Source: JANLTP01 sp031363055 (GTDB lineage: Bacteria; Pseudomonadota; Gammaproteobacteria; Burkholderiales; Burkholderiaceae_E). From it: DNA of 37,594 bases. Below, piece after piece: positions 8,634-17,370 of the stretch. The notes under the pieces are model-generated. The model was not told the origin of the DNA, did not search any database, and saw nothing but the letters and a program-made list of their open reading frames with translations. Location of the stretch: assembly GCA_031363055.1 (NCBI GenBank), contig JANLTP010000250.1, positions 1 to 37,594 of the forward strand, given 5' to 3'. Position numbers and translations under genes: made by a program. Positions within the stretch are counted from its first letter, which is position 1. Each line of letters opens with the position of its first letter.

Positions 8634-9761
8634 CTATTTGATGGACTTCATGCCAACCAGTTTCGCCAACGTCTGGTTAAACGTACTCGAGCAGGCACCG
8701 GCGCAACGCGACGACCATGCAGGCAACACCGACTCGTTCATGGTCTTCAGCAAGGCGGCCCGATCCGAATCGCCGCCAATGACGACGTTCATTCTGCCCG
8801 CCTGACCACTTCGGCAAGGCTCGACACCGGCATTGCAGTTGATTCCCTCACGGGTATAAACCAGCGCGCTTTCCCAGACCCGCGCTTCAAAATTTCGAAA
8901 TTCCGATTGCAATGCCTGCCGTTCTGTCGGCGGCAAGGACGCCCAGGTTTTTTCGGCAACCGCGTAGTGGATCAGCTCCCAGGCCAGCGGCAACGAAAAC
9001 AAATGACTGCTGACCTCGTGCCAGCGTGCCTGGTTACCCGTCATGGTTCCGCCGATGGCACAGTCAATGGTTTTCGACGCCAACGCACTGCGGACCTCCG
9101 CCAGCGGCATCCGATGCGCACTGCCGCCCAACGATTCAATTAGCGCGGCCTGCATCGCGCCATCGGTGCGGATTTTGCGGCCCTTGATATCGGCAAGCCG
9201 CGCGAACGAACTGCGGCAATAAAGCGCCTGGGCCTGCACAGCGGCCAGCGCCAGCAAACGCAATCCAAACTTTTCCTGAAACAGTGTCGCGGCTCGATCG
9301 CGGTAGCCTGCCGCCACCAAACGAGCGCTTGGCACATCCAGCGCCAGGCCGGTCAGATCGGCCAGATCGAACCACGCCTCAGTGGGCGAAAATTGCGTCA
9401 CACGAAGGGCGGTGAATCCGACCTTGCCGCTGCTGGTTCGATCCAGCAAGTCGCGGCCAATCAGCTCGGCCTCACTGGCGGCACGGAGTTCCATCTTGAC
9501 GACAGCAAACGATCGGTCAGCGAGGATTCGGTTGACAAATGGCTGTTCCAGTGCCCGAAAGGCCAGGGAATCGGCCGTTGAACCGACGAACTCCAGCGAT
9601 TGCTGTCGTTGGCTCTGAACTTGGCTTTGAACTTGAATCTGAGCAGGCGATTGGGCGGCCGCTGTTGATGTTCCTCGCCCGATGAGAGCACATCCGAACG
9701 CGACCAACAGGAATAAAAACCTGCAAATCGAGCGAAACCGGCGGTTGCTGCATTGAGGCAT
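8634..9761 (-). CDS. TRAP-type solute-binding protein, DctP-like, orphan and divergent
   Basis: The 375-residue protein has a signal peptide (hydrophobic at about 13-28, AAAQ cleavage region near 34-37). Its fold resembles DctP periplasmic receptors for organic acids. The strongest evidence is LADIKGRKIRTDG (189-201) followed by a size-polar block and VRSALASKTIDCAIGG (223-238), the classic TRAP receptor core with the ligand-pairing arginine. The C-terminal part carries five cysteines (CNAGVEPC and CAGAC regions), not typical of DctP and suggesting disulfides. Residues about 40-52 are a QS-rich linker from a 12-bp repeat. No DctQ or DctM membrane genes are adjacent. The gene is the first of an operon with DUF2848 and the permease, so it may serve as a sensor or lipid-binding partner and not a transporter subunit. 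Confidence 0.75.
   Translation of the reverse strand: MPQCSNRRFRSICRFLFLLVAFGCALIGRGTSTAAAQSPAQIQVQSQVQSQRQQSLEFVGSTADSLAFRALEQPFVNRILADRSFAVVKMELRAASEAELIGRDLLDRTSSGKVGFTALRVTQFSPTEAWFDLADLTGLALDVPSARLVAAGYRDRAATLFQEKFGLRLLALAAVQAQALYCRSSFARLADIKGRKIRTDGAMQAALIESLGGSAHRMPLAEVRSALASKTIDCAIGGTMTGNQARWHEVSSHLFSLPLAWELIHYAVAEKTWASLPPTERQALQSEFRNFEARVWESALVYTREGINCNAGVEPCRSGQAGRMNVVIGGDSDRAALLKTMNESVLPAWSSRCAGACSSTFNQTLAKLVGMKSIK
9609..9644. repeat. Three-unit 12-bp tandem repeat in the TRAP-like gene
   Basis: The units TTGGCTCTGAAC, TTGGCTTTGAAC and TTGAATCTGAGC lie end to end at 9609-9644. They encode the VQSQ/VQSQ/AQIQ-like linker just behind the signal peptide and keep the reading frame. Confidence 0.7.
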
Positions 9762-9915
9762 CAGAAATATGAGTAAGGCGGCCTGCGTTTTAACATGTGA
9801 TCGTCATTGAATCCGGTCGATTTAACGATCCCAACGTGCGTTTAAGGGACGGCTTGAAAGGGAGAGCTCAGTTTAACCTGCTACGATTTCTGTTTCTGCT
9901 GAGACCGGACCGGCC

Positions 9916-10554
9916 ATGAAAACTATTGATTGGTACTTTGACTTCATTTCTCCCTACGCCTATTTGCAAAGTTATTCGCTCAACGACTTCGTCATGGACG
10001 CGGTCGTACAGTGCAAGCCGATTCTGTTCGCCGGCCTGCTGAACCACTGGGGCCAGAAGGGTCCGGCCGAAATCCCCGGCAAGCGGGTCTGGACCTTTGA
10101 GGACATCACCTGGAAGGCGCACACCCGCGGCATTGCGTTGACTCTGCCACCGGCACATCCGTTTGTGCCCTTGCAATTGCTGAGGTTGTGCATCCTGTTC
10201 GACAGCAAGCTCGACGTGGTTCAGCGCCTGTTTCAATTCGTCTGGAAAGAAGGCAAGTCGCCGGCTGACGAAGCGGCCTGGGCGGAATTGCTGGAGGAAT
10301 TTCAGGTCAAACCCGATGAGCTTGATGATCCGGAGTTAAAGCAGGCTTTGCGTGATAACACCAATGAAGCGATCGCACGCGGCGTATTCGGGGTGCCTAC
10401 CTGCGCCATCGGCGAACGTCTCATCTGGGGCTTCGAGGCCAATGACATGGTGCGAGCAGCACTCGCCGACGATCCGTTTTTCAGCTCGGCTGCACTGCAG
10501 GCTGCCCATGCGCTGCCCGATGGCGTGCACCGTACAGCCAAGGTGCGCTCTTGA
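9916..10554 (+). CDS. 2-hydroxychromene-2-carboxylate isomerase family protein (DsbA/kappa-GST fold)
   Basis: The 212-residue protein has the HCCA isomerase signature at its N-terminus, YFDFISPYAYL, where Ser12 replaces the redox cysteine of DsbA and activates glutathione. The cis-proline loop GVFGVPTCAIG is near residue 155. Characterised members isomerise a ring-fission product in naphthalene-type aromatic degradation; others are glutathione-dependent isomerases of unknown substrate. The stop overlaps the TTG start of the next gene, so the two are translationally coupled and likely act in one pathway. The roughly 150-bp gap upstream separates it from the divergent TRAP-like operon and must contain both promoters, though I see no strong consensus boxes. 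Confidence 0.9.
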   Translation: MKTIDWYFDFISPYAYLQSYSLNDFVMDAVVQCKPILFAGLLNHWGQKGPAEIPGKRVWTFEDITWKAHTRGIALTLPPAHPFVPLQLLRLCILFDSKLDVVQRLFQFVWKEGKSPADEAAWAELLEEFQVKPDELDDPELKQALRDNTNEAIARGVFGVPTCAIGERLIWGFEANDMVRAALADDPFFSSAALQAAHALPDGVHRTAKVRS

Positions 10555-11732
10555 CCAGCAGCTCGAGTTCCGCCGGCCTGCATGAATTTCTGCTGCAGGA
10601 TCGCGTCATCTGGGGAACGCCGGCGGCCGAAGCCGTGCTCGCCGAGGCTGACAGGCGGCGCGCCCAGCGGATATTTATCGTCACCAGCAAGACCTTGAAC
10701 CGCAGCACCGACGCGGTCGCAAATATCCGCCAGGCGCTCGGTGCGCGCCATGTCGCCACGTTCGATGAATGTGTCGAACATACGCCGCGCGCCAGCGTCA
10801 TTGCGGCTGCCGACGCAGCGCGCGCAGCGCGACCGGATTTGATTCTGACCATCGGCGGCGGCACCGCGATTGATACGGTCAAGGTCATGCTGATTGCGCT
10901 GGCGCACGACCTGCGCAACCCCGACGACTTGAGTCACTACCATTTAAGAATGAACCCGGATGGCTCGCGATTCGCGCCGGTCATCAAGGCGCCGCCCATG
11001 CGTCAGATTGTTCTCTCGACCACATTGTCGGCCGCCGAGTACTCGAACTTCGGCGGTTGCACCGACCCGATCCGCAAGGTCAAGGACGGTTACGTCGGTC
11101 GCGAGATTGGTGCGGCCAGCGTAATTCTTGATCCGGCGATCACCGTCCACACCCCCGAATGGTTATGGCTATCGACCGGCATTCGTGCGATCGATCATGC
11201 CGTCGAGGGAATTTGTTCGATCCAACCGTCGCCGCTGGTCGAAGCAACCGCGCTGCAAGCGCTCAAGTTGTTCAAGCTTTCCTTGCATCTGACCCAGATC
11301 GACGCCAGCGATATGGCGGCCCGCCTGCAATGCCTGCAAGCCGCCTGGTTGGCCGGTACCGGCATCTTGCGGGTGCCGTACGGCGCCAGTCATGGCATGG
11401 GACACAGCCTCGGCGCAGTCACTGGCATGAGTCATGGCTACACGTCATGCGTGATGTTGCCGCATGTCATGCGCTGGAACCTCGAGCACACACAGCGTCA
11501 GCAGCGCGCGATCGCCGAAGCCATGGGCCGCAGCGACGGTGACGCGGCCATGGCGATCGCGCAATTGATCAGTCAGCTCAAATTGCCGACCCGATTGCGC
11601 GATCTGAATGTCCGCAAAGATCAGTTCGCGCAAATTGCCAGTGGTGCGATTGATAATTTGTGGGTACGCACCAACCCGCGACCGATCACCTCAACTGATG
11701 ATCTGATGCAACTGCTTGAACATGCGTGGTAG
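10551..11732 (+). CDS. Iron-containing alcohol dehydrogenase / maleylacetate reductase-like
   Basis: The 393-residue protein belongs to the group III (Fe-ADH) superfamily. The NAD(P)-binding motif GGGTAID is at 102-108, and the C-terminal helical domain has GASHGMGHSLG and SHGYTSCVMLPHVMRWN, which hold the usual histidine ligands. The first metal ligand of true Fe-ADHs (Asp in the D-A-L-T-H pattern) aligns with Arg212 in IRAIDHAVE. Maleylacetate reductases also lack it, so a metal-free, maleylacetate-reductase-like role is plausible. The start is TTG at 10551, overlapping the upstream TGA, with AAGGTG 6 bases before it. The 3' end overlaps the convergent FAD-oxidoreductase gene by 47 bp. Confidence 0.88.
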   Translation: MTSSSSSAGLHEFLLQDRVIWGTPAAEAVLAEADRRRAQRIFIVTSKTLNRSTDAVANIRQALGARHVATFDECVEHTPRASVIAAADAARAARPDLILTIGGGTAIDTVKVMLIALAHDLRNPDDLSHYHLRMNPDGSRFAPVIKAPPMRQIVLSTTLSAAEYSNFGGCTDPIRKVKDGYVGREIGAASVILDPAITVHTPEWLWLSTGIRAIDHAVEGICSIQPSPLVEATALQALKLFKLSLHLTQIDASDMAARLQCLQAAWLAGTGILRVPYGASHGMGHSLGAVTGMSHGYTSCVMLPHVMRWNLEHTQRQQRAIAEAMGRSDGDAAMAIAQLISQLKLPTRLRDLNVRKDQFAQIASGAIDNLWVRTNPRPITSTDDLMQLLEHAW

Positions 11733-13077
11733 CAGCCGCGCGGCCGGCCAGGTAGCCGCCAGCCAGCGCAGCCAGCAGCCCATTACCTGACAGATAGCCC
11801 GAGGCGGCATGACCGCTGACGCCGCGCGCAGCACCGCCGGCCGCATAGAGATTCTCGATCACGCCGCCACCAATTCGTTTGACGCGCATCGCCGAATCGA
11901 CTGCCAGACCGCCCTGGGTATGAAATAACGCGCCGGTGACTTGCACCGCATAAAAAGGCGCTTGCAGGCACTGGCTCGCATCAAAGCGCCGCCCGAAGCA
12001 GTCCGTGCACGCCTGTTCAGCGGCCGCACTGATGTGCGCGAATTCGTGCTTAAGTACTGCTTGGTCGACTCGTAAAATCGTCGCCAATTCGCTCAAGGTC
12101 GGCGCACTCCGGATTGCTCCAAGCCGCTGCGCAAGTTGGTAATCCGGGAACGGCAGCGCTTGTTGATGCACGCGTTCGTCATACAAATTCCAGGCAATAC
12201 CGCCGTCTTGTGAGAGTACCGCGAGTGCGGCCTCCGAGTAGCCTTGCGACTCGTCCCAGAACCGCTGGCCTGCTTGATTGACTTGCACGCCACCATGCAT
12301 GATGATCGCCCAGGTAATCAAGACACCGTGCGGATGCGCGACCGAGCCATGCCCCTGGTAGGCAGCCAGGTCGGCCATCTGTAAATCAAGCAGCCGGCCC
12401 CAGGTAATGGCATCGCCCTGATTACCGGCGTGGCCGAAGTACAGCGCCTGTTGCATCTCGGGAATCAATTCTCGAACCAGGGCCGGGTTGCCACCGTAGC
12501 CATTGCAGGCGAGCACAATCTGATCAGCCGTCACGGATTCAAGCGTGCCGTCCGGTTTCACATAAGTGACGCCATTCGGGCGGCCATGGGTATCGAGCAA
12601 CAGTTCCGTCACTCGCGCTCGGGTCAGCAACGTAATCTCAAGTCTCTCTGCGGCACGCCATAAACGATCCAGCAAGCCTTGGCCGGTGCGCTCGGCGACC
12701 GTATGCATTCGCGCGCGGCTGTGACCGGGATAGAGAAGCCCATCCAGCACTTCAAACGCCACACCATGCACGTCAGTCAGCCAATCGATGACGACGGAAA
12801 TCTCGCGAGCAAACAATTCCGTCAACACCGGGTCGGCACTGCCCTTCGCCTTGGCCCGAATATCCGCTGCGAAGCGCTCGGCAGAATCGTCGATACCGAG
12901 CCGACCTTGCACGCGAGTGCCGGCTGCCGGTACGAAGCCGGACGACAAGGCGGTTGAACCGCCGGGCAAAGCATCACGCTCAAGAACCAGTACGTCGACG
13001 CCCTGCGCGCGGGCTGCGAGCGCGGCCACGACACCACAGGCACCGGCACCGACGATGAGGACCGGAATCGGACTCAT
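11686..13077 (-). CDS. FAD-dependent oxidoreductase (fumarate reductase/3-ketosteroid dehydrogenase type)
   Basis: The 463-residue protein starts with a Rossmann dinucleotide motif GAGACG (residues about 10-15), then the adenine-ribose acidic residue in VLVLERD and GGSTALSSG, the FAD_binding_2 pattern. The C-terminal FAD contact region reads NLYAAGGAARG followed by SGNGLL. Relatives include fumarate reductase flavoproteins, ketosteroid dehydrogenases and tricarballylate dehydrogenase TcuA, all of which add or remove hydrogens at a carbon-carbon bond next to a carbonyl or carboxylate. No signal peptide is visible. Its ATG overlaps the stop of the HyuA-like gene (4-bp ATGA), making it the last gene of a five-gene operon. 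The substrate is probably the acid processed by that operon. Confidence 0.9.
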   Translation of the reverse strand: MSPIPVLIVGAGACGVVAALAARAQGVDVLVLERDALPGGSTALSSGFVPAAGTRVQGRLGIDDSAERFAADIRAKAKGSADPVLTELFAREISVVIDWLTDVHGVAFEVLDGLLYPGHSRARMHTVAERTGQGLLDRLWRAAERLEITLLTRARVTELLLDTHGRPNGVTYVKPDGTLESVTADQIVLACNGYGGNPALVRELIPEMQQALYFGHAGNQGDAITWGRLLDLQMADLAAYQGHGSVAHPHGVLITWAIIMHGGVQVNQAGQRFWDESQGYSEAALAVLSQDGGIAWNLYDERVHQQALPFPDYQLAQRLGAIRSAPTLSELATILRVDQAVLKHEFAHISAAAEQACTDCFGRRFDASQCLQAPFYAVQVTGALFHTQGGLAVDSAMRVKRIGGGVIENLYAAGGAARGVSGHAASGYLSGNGLLAALAGGYLAGRAAATTHVQAVASDHQLR

Positions 13078-15182
13078 GAAGTGATCGATTCCTTGCGAAC
13101 AATCAGGTTGCCGAGGTCGTCAACACGCGCCGCAAAGCCGGGCTCGAGCCAGGTCGTCGTATCCGACTGCTCGAGAATCGCCGGCCCCGAAAGCTCGAAT
13201 GCAGTCGGCAGCTCGAGTCGCGCGTAAACTTGCGCGTCGTGCCAGGCACCCGCATGGTAGACCTTGCGACTACCGATCGACGCTTCGAGATGCGGTGCAG
13301 GTGTAGCTGTCGGTGTCGGTGCAGTTGTCGGTGCCCGTGCAGTCGCCGGTGCAATTGCGCGCGCGGGCGCCAACATGCGCAAATCAAACTTCGGGCGCAC
13401 GCCGACCAGCGCATAACGCAGGTTGATGATCCGAACCGCGATTCCGCTCAAGGTCCGAGCAAATGCTTTTTTATAGGTGCTCTCGAAGGCGAGTTGCAAT
13501 CCTTCACGGGTTAGTTCAGCGCGGCTGACCGGAACCGACAAGGTATGCGTCTGCCCGACATACAACATGTCGAGTTCAATCGCCTCAATGCGTCGCTCGA
13601 ACGGCGCGCGCGCTGCGTCCAGGCGCTGCTCGCATTCGGCGCGCATGACTTCAATTCGGGCCAGCAAACTGTGCGCAGCAAGATCGGCTAGCAGGATCGA
13701 CAAGGTTTGAACCCGGTCATGGCGCAAATCGGCCAGCACACAACCAAGCGCCGAGGTGACGCCCGGATACCGCGGAATGATCGCTGCATCGACCCCGACC
13801 TCGCGCAGCATCGCGCAGGCATGCAGCGCACCGCCACCGCCAAACGGCATGTAGGCGAACTTGCGCGGATCATGGCCCCGCTCGATGGACACCAGCCGGA
13901 TGGCACCGGCCATGCGCGCATTGGCGACCGTCAAAATCGCTTCGGCAGCCCGCCAGACGTCGAGGCCAAGCGGTTGCGCAATCTGTGTTTCGATGGCCGC
14001 ACGCGCCAACTCGACGTTCAGCTCGCCAAGCAGGCCACCACCGATCGGCCGGCTTGCATCGATGCGGCCCAACACGACGTTGGCATCGGTTAAGGTCGCT
14101 CGCGTGCCGCCGCGACCATAACAAGCCGGCCCCGGATTGCTGCCTGCCGATTCAGGACCAACGCACAATAAGCCAGCGCCGTCGATCGCGGCTATCGAGC
14201 CGCCACCAGCACCGATAGTCTCGATCTGGATCATTGGCGCACGCACGACCATACCGTAGGCAATCGACGTCTGGGCGGCGAGTGCGGCCTGGCCGTCGAG
14301 GATCAATGAGACATCAAACGAAGTCCCGCCGACATCGCCGGTAATGACGTTCGCAAAACCACTGGCTTGCGCAATCTGCGCACAGGCAATCACACCGGCG
14401 GCCGGGCCGGACAGTGCCGTGCGAACCGGTAATTCACTGGCGGTCGCCGCAGACATCACGCCGCCACTCGACTGGACGATCAGAAAATCGCCGGCAAAGT
14501 CGCGCTGCCGCAGTTCCTCGGCAAGCTGATTCAAGTACTGACCCACAACCGGCTGCAGACAGGCGTTGAGCACGGCGGTCGAACAGCGCTCGAACTCGCG
14601 AATTTCAGGCAACACTTCATGCGAGGCGGTCACATACTGATTGGGCCAGTGCCGGCGTACCTCGGCGACCGCTGCTTGCTCATTGCCAAAATTCGCAAAG
14701 GAATTGATAAAGAATACACAGACCGACTGACAGCCCGCCGCCAACAGCGCAAGCGCTGCGGTCCGCACTTCCTCGAGATTAACGGCTGTATGAACACTGC
14801 CATCGGCCAGAACGCGCTCCGTGACCTCGAGGCGCAAATCGCGCGTGATCACGGGCGTGAAGCTACCCGTCAAACCCCAGGTCTGAGGCCGATCGCGGCG
14901 GCGCATCTCGAGCACATCACGAAAGCCGCGCGTCGTGATGAGCCCGCAACGCGCGACCTTGCGCTCGAGAAGCGCATTGGTCGCCACCGTCGTGCCGTGC
15001 ACAATGCTCGCAATCCGCGCCACTTGCGGACTGGCGCGCAGCACGCCGTCCAGGAACCCCCGAGCTTCTTCACCGCGCGTCGACGGCACTTTCAAAATCG
15101 ATACCTGCTGCGCCACCGGATCGAGCACAAACAAATCAGTGAAGGTCCCGCCGACATCGATGCCGATAATTTGGTCAGCCAT
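13074..15182 (-). CDS. Hydantoinase/oxoprolinase subunit A (HyuA-like)
   Basis: The 702-residue protein is the ATP-binding subunit of the hydantoinase/oxoprolinase/acetone carboxylase group. It begins with the ASKHA-fold phosphate loop IGIDVGGTFTDLFV (5-18), has the second phosphate motif GDVGGTSFDVSLI in the middle and AYMPFGGGGALHACAM later. Members use ATP to open lactams such as 5-oxoproline, N-methylhydantoin or caprolactam, or to activate ketones for carboxylation. It pairs with the HyuB-like gene 8 bp upstream. Near the C-terminus an Ala-Pro-Thr linker arises from an 18-bp tandem repeat. The substrate cannot be assigned; the LeuCD-like and FAD enzymes in the same operon suggest a dicarboxylic or cyclic acid. 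Confidence 0.93.
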   Translation of the reverse strand: MADQIIGIDVGGTFTDLFVLDPVAQQVSILKVPSTRGEEARGFLDGVLRASPQVARIASIVHGTTVATNALLERKVARCGLITTRGFRDVLEMRRRDRPQTWGLTGSFTPVITRDLRLEVTERVLADGSVHTAVNLEEVRTAALALLAAGCQSVCVFFINSFANFGNEQAAVAEVRRHWPNQYVTASHEVLPEIREFERCSTAVLNACLQPVVGQYLNQLAEELRQRDFAGDFLIVQSSGGVMSAATASELPVRTALSGPAAGVIACAQIAQASGFANVITGDVGGTSFDVSLILDGQAALAAQTSIAYGMVVRAPMIQIETIGAGGGSIAAIDGAGLLCVGPESAGSNPGPACYGRGGTRATLTDANVVLGRIDASRPIGGGLLGELNVELARAAIETQIAQPLGLDVWRAAEAILTVANARMAGAIRLVSIERGHDPRKFAYMPFGGGGALHACAMLREVGVDAAIIPRYPGVTSALGCVLADLRHDRVQTLSILLADLAAHSLLARIEVMRAECEQRLDAARAPFERRIEAIELDMLYVGQTHTLSVPVSRAELTREGLQLAFESTYKKAFARTLSGIAVRIINLRYALVGVRPKFDLRMLAPARAIAPATARAPTTAPTPTATPAPHLEASIGSRKVYHAGAWHDAQVYARLELPTAFELSGPAILEQSDTTTWLEPGFAARVDDLGNLIVRKESITS
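13287..13358. repeat. 18-bp tandem repeats encoding an Ala-Pro-Thr linker in the HyuA-like gene
   Basis: Three clear 18-bp units lie at 13305-13322, 13323-13340 and 13341-13358, with a more diverged fourth at 13287-13304. Plus-strand units read like AGTTGTCGGTGCCCGTGC. They stay in frame and produce six-residue units of the type ARAPTT and APTPTA. Confidence 0.8.
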
Positions 15183-15190
15183 ACTTTTGC

Positions 15191-16882
15191 TTAGCCGTGT
15201 TTTGGGTCAGCCGGGATTGATTCCGATACCCATCCGAGTCGCAGGTCTTCGGCAATCAATTGGCTCGCACGATTCGCAGCCGAGCCATAACCACCGCCGC
15301 CGGGTGTCTCGAGCCGAACCCGATCGCCCCGCTTGAGCCGAATGCCCATCATTTTCGACACCATCTCGGGCTCATGCCAAACGCCTGCGACACAGTAGCT
15401 GAAGCGATTTTTCGCGGCGCTGCCGCCGCCCGCAATGCCCTGCGGCGCGAACACACCGCGCTCGCCGAACACATAGGCTTCGGCGTCGCGCTCGAGCAAT
15501 TCAATTTCATAGATCGCGCCAAGCCCGCCTCGAAACTGGCCGACGCCGCCCGAGTCAGGACGCATGGCCCATTCGGTAAATCGCACCGGGTACGCCGCTT
15601 CGAGAATTTCCAGCGGCGGGATGGTGGCGGTAGAGATCGGCGCGTTGCCATGCGACAGCCCGTCGCCGTGTGCATGTCCACCATGACCGCCACCGAAAAA
15701 ACTGAACATGACCCAGCGCTGGCCGGCGCGCGCAGCATCCGAGCGATGACCCGCGATCGACAGCGCATTGATGGTGCCATAGGCATGCGCCACCGACCGC
15801 GCAGGATCAACCAAAGCGAAGGCTGCGAAGATGACATCGATCATTCGCAAGATGGTCTCGGTATAACCGCCAACCGGTTTGGGTCGCGGCGCCGAAATCA
15901 CCAAACCATCGGGGATTACAAATGTCACGGCATCAAGAACACCAGCGTTAGCCGGCACGTCCGGAAACAAATGTTTGAGGCCGACATAACAGGCCGCAAT
16001 GGCGGTCGCGAGCGAGATGTTCACCGGTCCAGCGCAGGAAAGATCGGAGCGCGAGAAGTCAAGGGTCAATGAATCGCCCGCAATCTCCAGATCGAGGGCG
16101 ATTCGAATCGGCCGATTGATGATGCCGTCGTTATCGAGAAAGTCATCGAAGCGATAGCGACCATCGGGCAGCGCCGCAATCTGCATTCGCATGAGCCGAT
16201 GCGCGCGCCGGCGCAACTCGACGAAGGCGGCGGCGATCGGCGACTCGCCGTACTCCACCAACAGTGAATCCAGACGCATCCGTCCCAACTCGAGCGCCGC
16301 CAACTGGCCGTTCAGATCGCCCCACATCGAGTCGGGCAAGCGGGTGTTGGCACGCAGAATCGCAACGATGTCATTCTGGATGACGCCGCCGCGCACGATG
16401 CGCACGGCCGGAATTTGTACGGCCTCTTGCCAGCACTCGGTGGCGGCCGGATGATAGTTGCCGGGCACCGCACCGCCGACGTCGTGCCAGTGTCCGGCCG
16501 AGGCCAGAATGCAGAACAAGGCGCCACCCCGAAAGTACGGCCGCACCAGTTTGAAATCATTGGCGTGCGTGCCACCTTCATAGGGATCGTTGAACAACCA
16601 GACGTCACCGTCGATGAAGCCGTCCTGTTGTTGCGCAATCGACTGTGCGTAGCGCACGGCAAACGCCATCGCGCCGACAAAAATCGGCAGCCCCGACTTG
16701 CCCTGCACGAGCGTGTCACCATTGCGGGCATCGTACAACCCGTGGCAAGCATCATGCGCTTCGGCAATGATCGGGTTGAAGGCGGCCCGATACAGCGTCG
16801 CATCCATCTCGTCGGCAATCTGCTCGAGCCGACCCTTGAGTACGGCGAGCAGGATCGGATCCAGCGAACTGTGTGTGTTCAT
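15191..16882 (-). CDS. Hydantoinase/oxoprolinase subunit B (HyuB-like)
   Basis: The 563-residue protein is the partner subunit of the ATP-dependent hydantoinase/carboxylase complex. Family blocks seen are LFNDPYEGGTHANDF, HWHDVGGAVPG, and the glycine-rich C-terminal part PDSGGVGQFRGG with LETPGGGGYG near the end. In characterised members this subunit carries the catalytic metal site that opens the ring or carboxylates the substrate phosphorylated by subunit A. The ATG overlaps the LeuD-like stop by 4 bp and the stop lies 8 bp before the HyuA-like start, giving tight coupling. Full length for the family; no degradation seen. Confidence 0.93.
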   Translation of the reverse strand: MNTHSSLDPILLAVLKGRLEQIADEMDATLYRAAFNPIIAEAHDACHGLYDARNGDTLVQGKSGLPIFVGAMAFAVRYAQSIAQQQDGFIDGDVWLFNDPYEGGTHANDFKLVRPYFRGGALFCILASAGHWHDVGGAVPGNYHPAATECWQEAVQIPAVRIVRGGVIQNDIVAILRANTRLPDSMWGDLNGQLAALELGRMRLDSLLVEYGESPIAAAFVELRRRAHRLMRMQIAALPDGRYRFDDFLDNDGIINRPIRIALDLEIAGDSLTLDFSRSDLSCAGPVNISLATAIAACYVGLKHLFPDVPANAGVLDAVTFVIPDGLVISAPRPKPVGGYTETILRMIDVIFAAFALVDPARSVAHAYGTINALSIAGHRSDAARAGQRWVMFSFFGGGHGGHAHGDGLSHGNAPISTATIPPLEILEAAYPVRFTEWAMRPDSGGVGQFRGGLGAIYEIELLERDAEAYVFGERGVFAPQGIAGGGSAAKNRFSYCVAGVWHEPEMVSKMMGIRLKRGDRVRLETPGGGGYGSAANRASQLIAEDLRLGWVSESIPADPKHG

Positions 16883-17370
16883 CTGTAGTTCATTCGACTG
16901 GCCTTCAGATACGGCAACAGCCCGCCGGCCGCCACATAGTCAAGCAAAAAATCCGGTATTGGCGCACAGTCAATCCGGTCGTCGTCGGCGCTGATGTAAC
17001 CGGCGGCCGCGTCAATTCGAATGTTTTTGCGCCCGAGCAGGCGAGTGGGCGCCTGAGTTTGAAGCAGTAACAAACCCAGATTAAAGGCGTTACGATAAAA
17101 CAATCCTGCGAACGATCGCGCCACCACCGCCTGGATGCCCAGATGAACAAGCGCTGCGACCGCTTGTTCACGCGACGATCCACAACCGAAGTTCTGACCA
17201 GCAATCAGCAGATCGCCGGGGGTTGCGGTGCTCGCGAACTCGGGCAGGCTCGACTCGAGGCAGTGGGCGGCGATTTCAGCAATCCCGAATTTCATGAATT
17301 GACCCGGAGCCAGTTGATCGGTGTCAATATCATCGCCAACGGCCCAGACTCGGATGACACGTGTACTCAA
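16879..17370 (-). CDS. 3-isopropylmalate dehydratase small subunit-like (LeuD2/DmdB/HacB type)
   Basis: The 163-residue protein is the swivelling small subunit of an aconitase-family hydro-lyase. GDDIDTDQLAPG (12-23) and GQNFGCGSSREQAV (58-71), followed by ARSFAGLFYRNAFNLGL, are its substrate-recognition and hinge motifs. The short length is that of the archaeal-type or catabolic small subunits (homoaconitase, dimethylmaleate hydratase, isopropylmalate isomerase LeuD2), not the roughly 200-residue biosynthetic LeuD. It overlaps both the LeuC-like gene and the HyuB-like gene by 4 bp. With no leuA or leuB nearby, a catabolic hydratase is more likely than leucine synthesis; this is inference. 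Confidence 0.9.
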   Translation of the reverse strand: MSTRVIRVWAVGDDIDTDQLAPGQFMKFGIAEIAAHCLESSLPEFASTATPGDLLIAGQNFGCGSSREQAVAALVHLGIQAVVARSFAGLFYRNAFNLGLLLLQTQAPTRLLGRKNIRIDAAAGYISADDDRIDCAPIPDFLLDYVAAGGLLPYLKASRMNYR

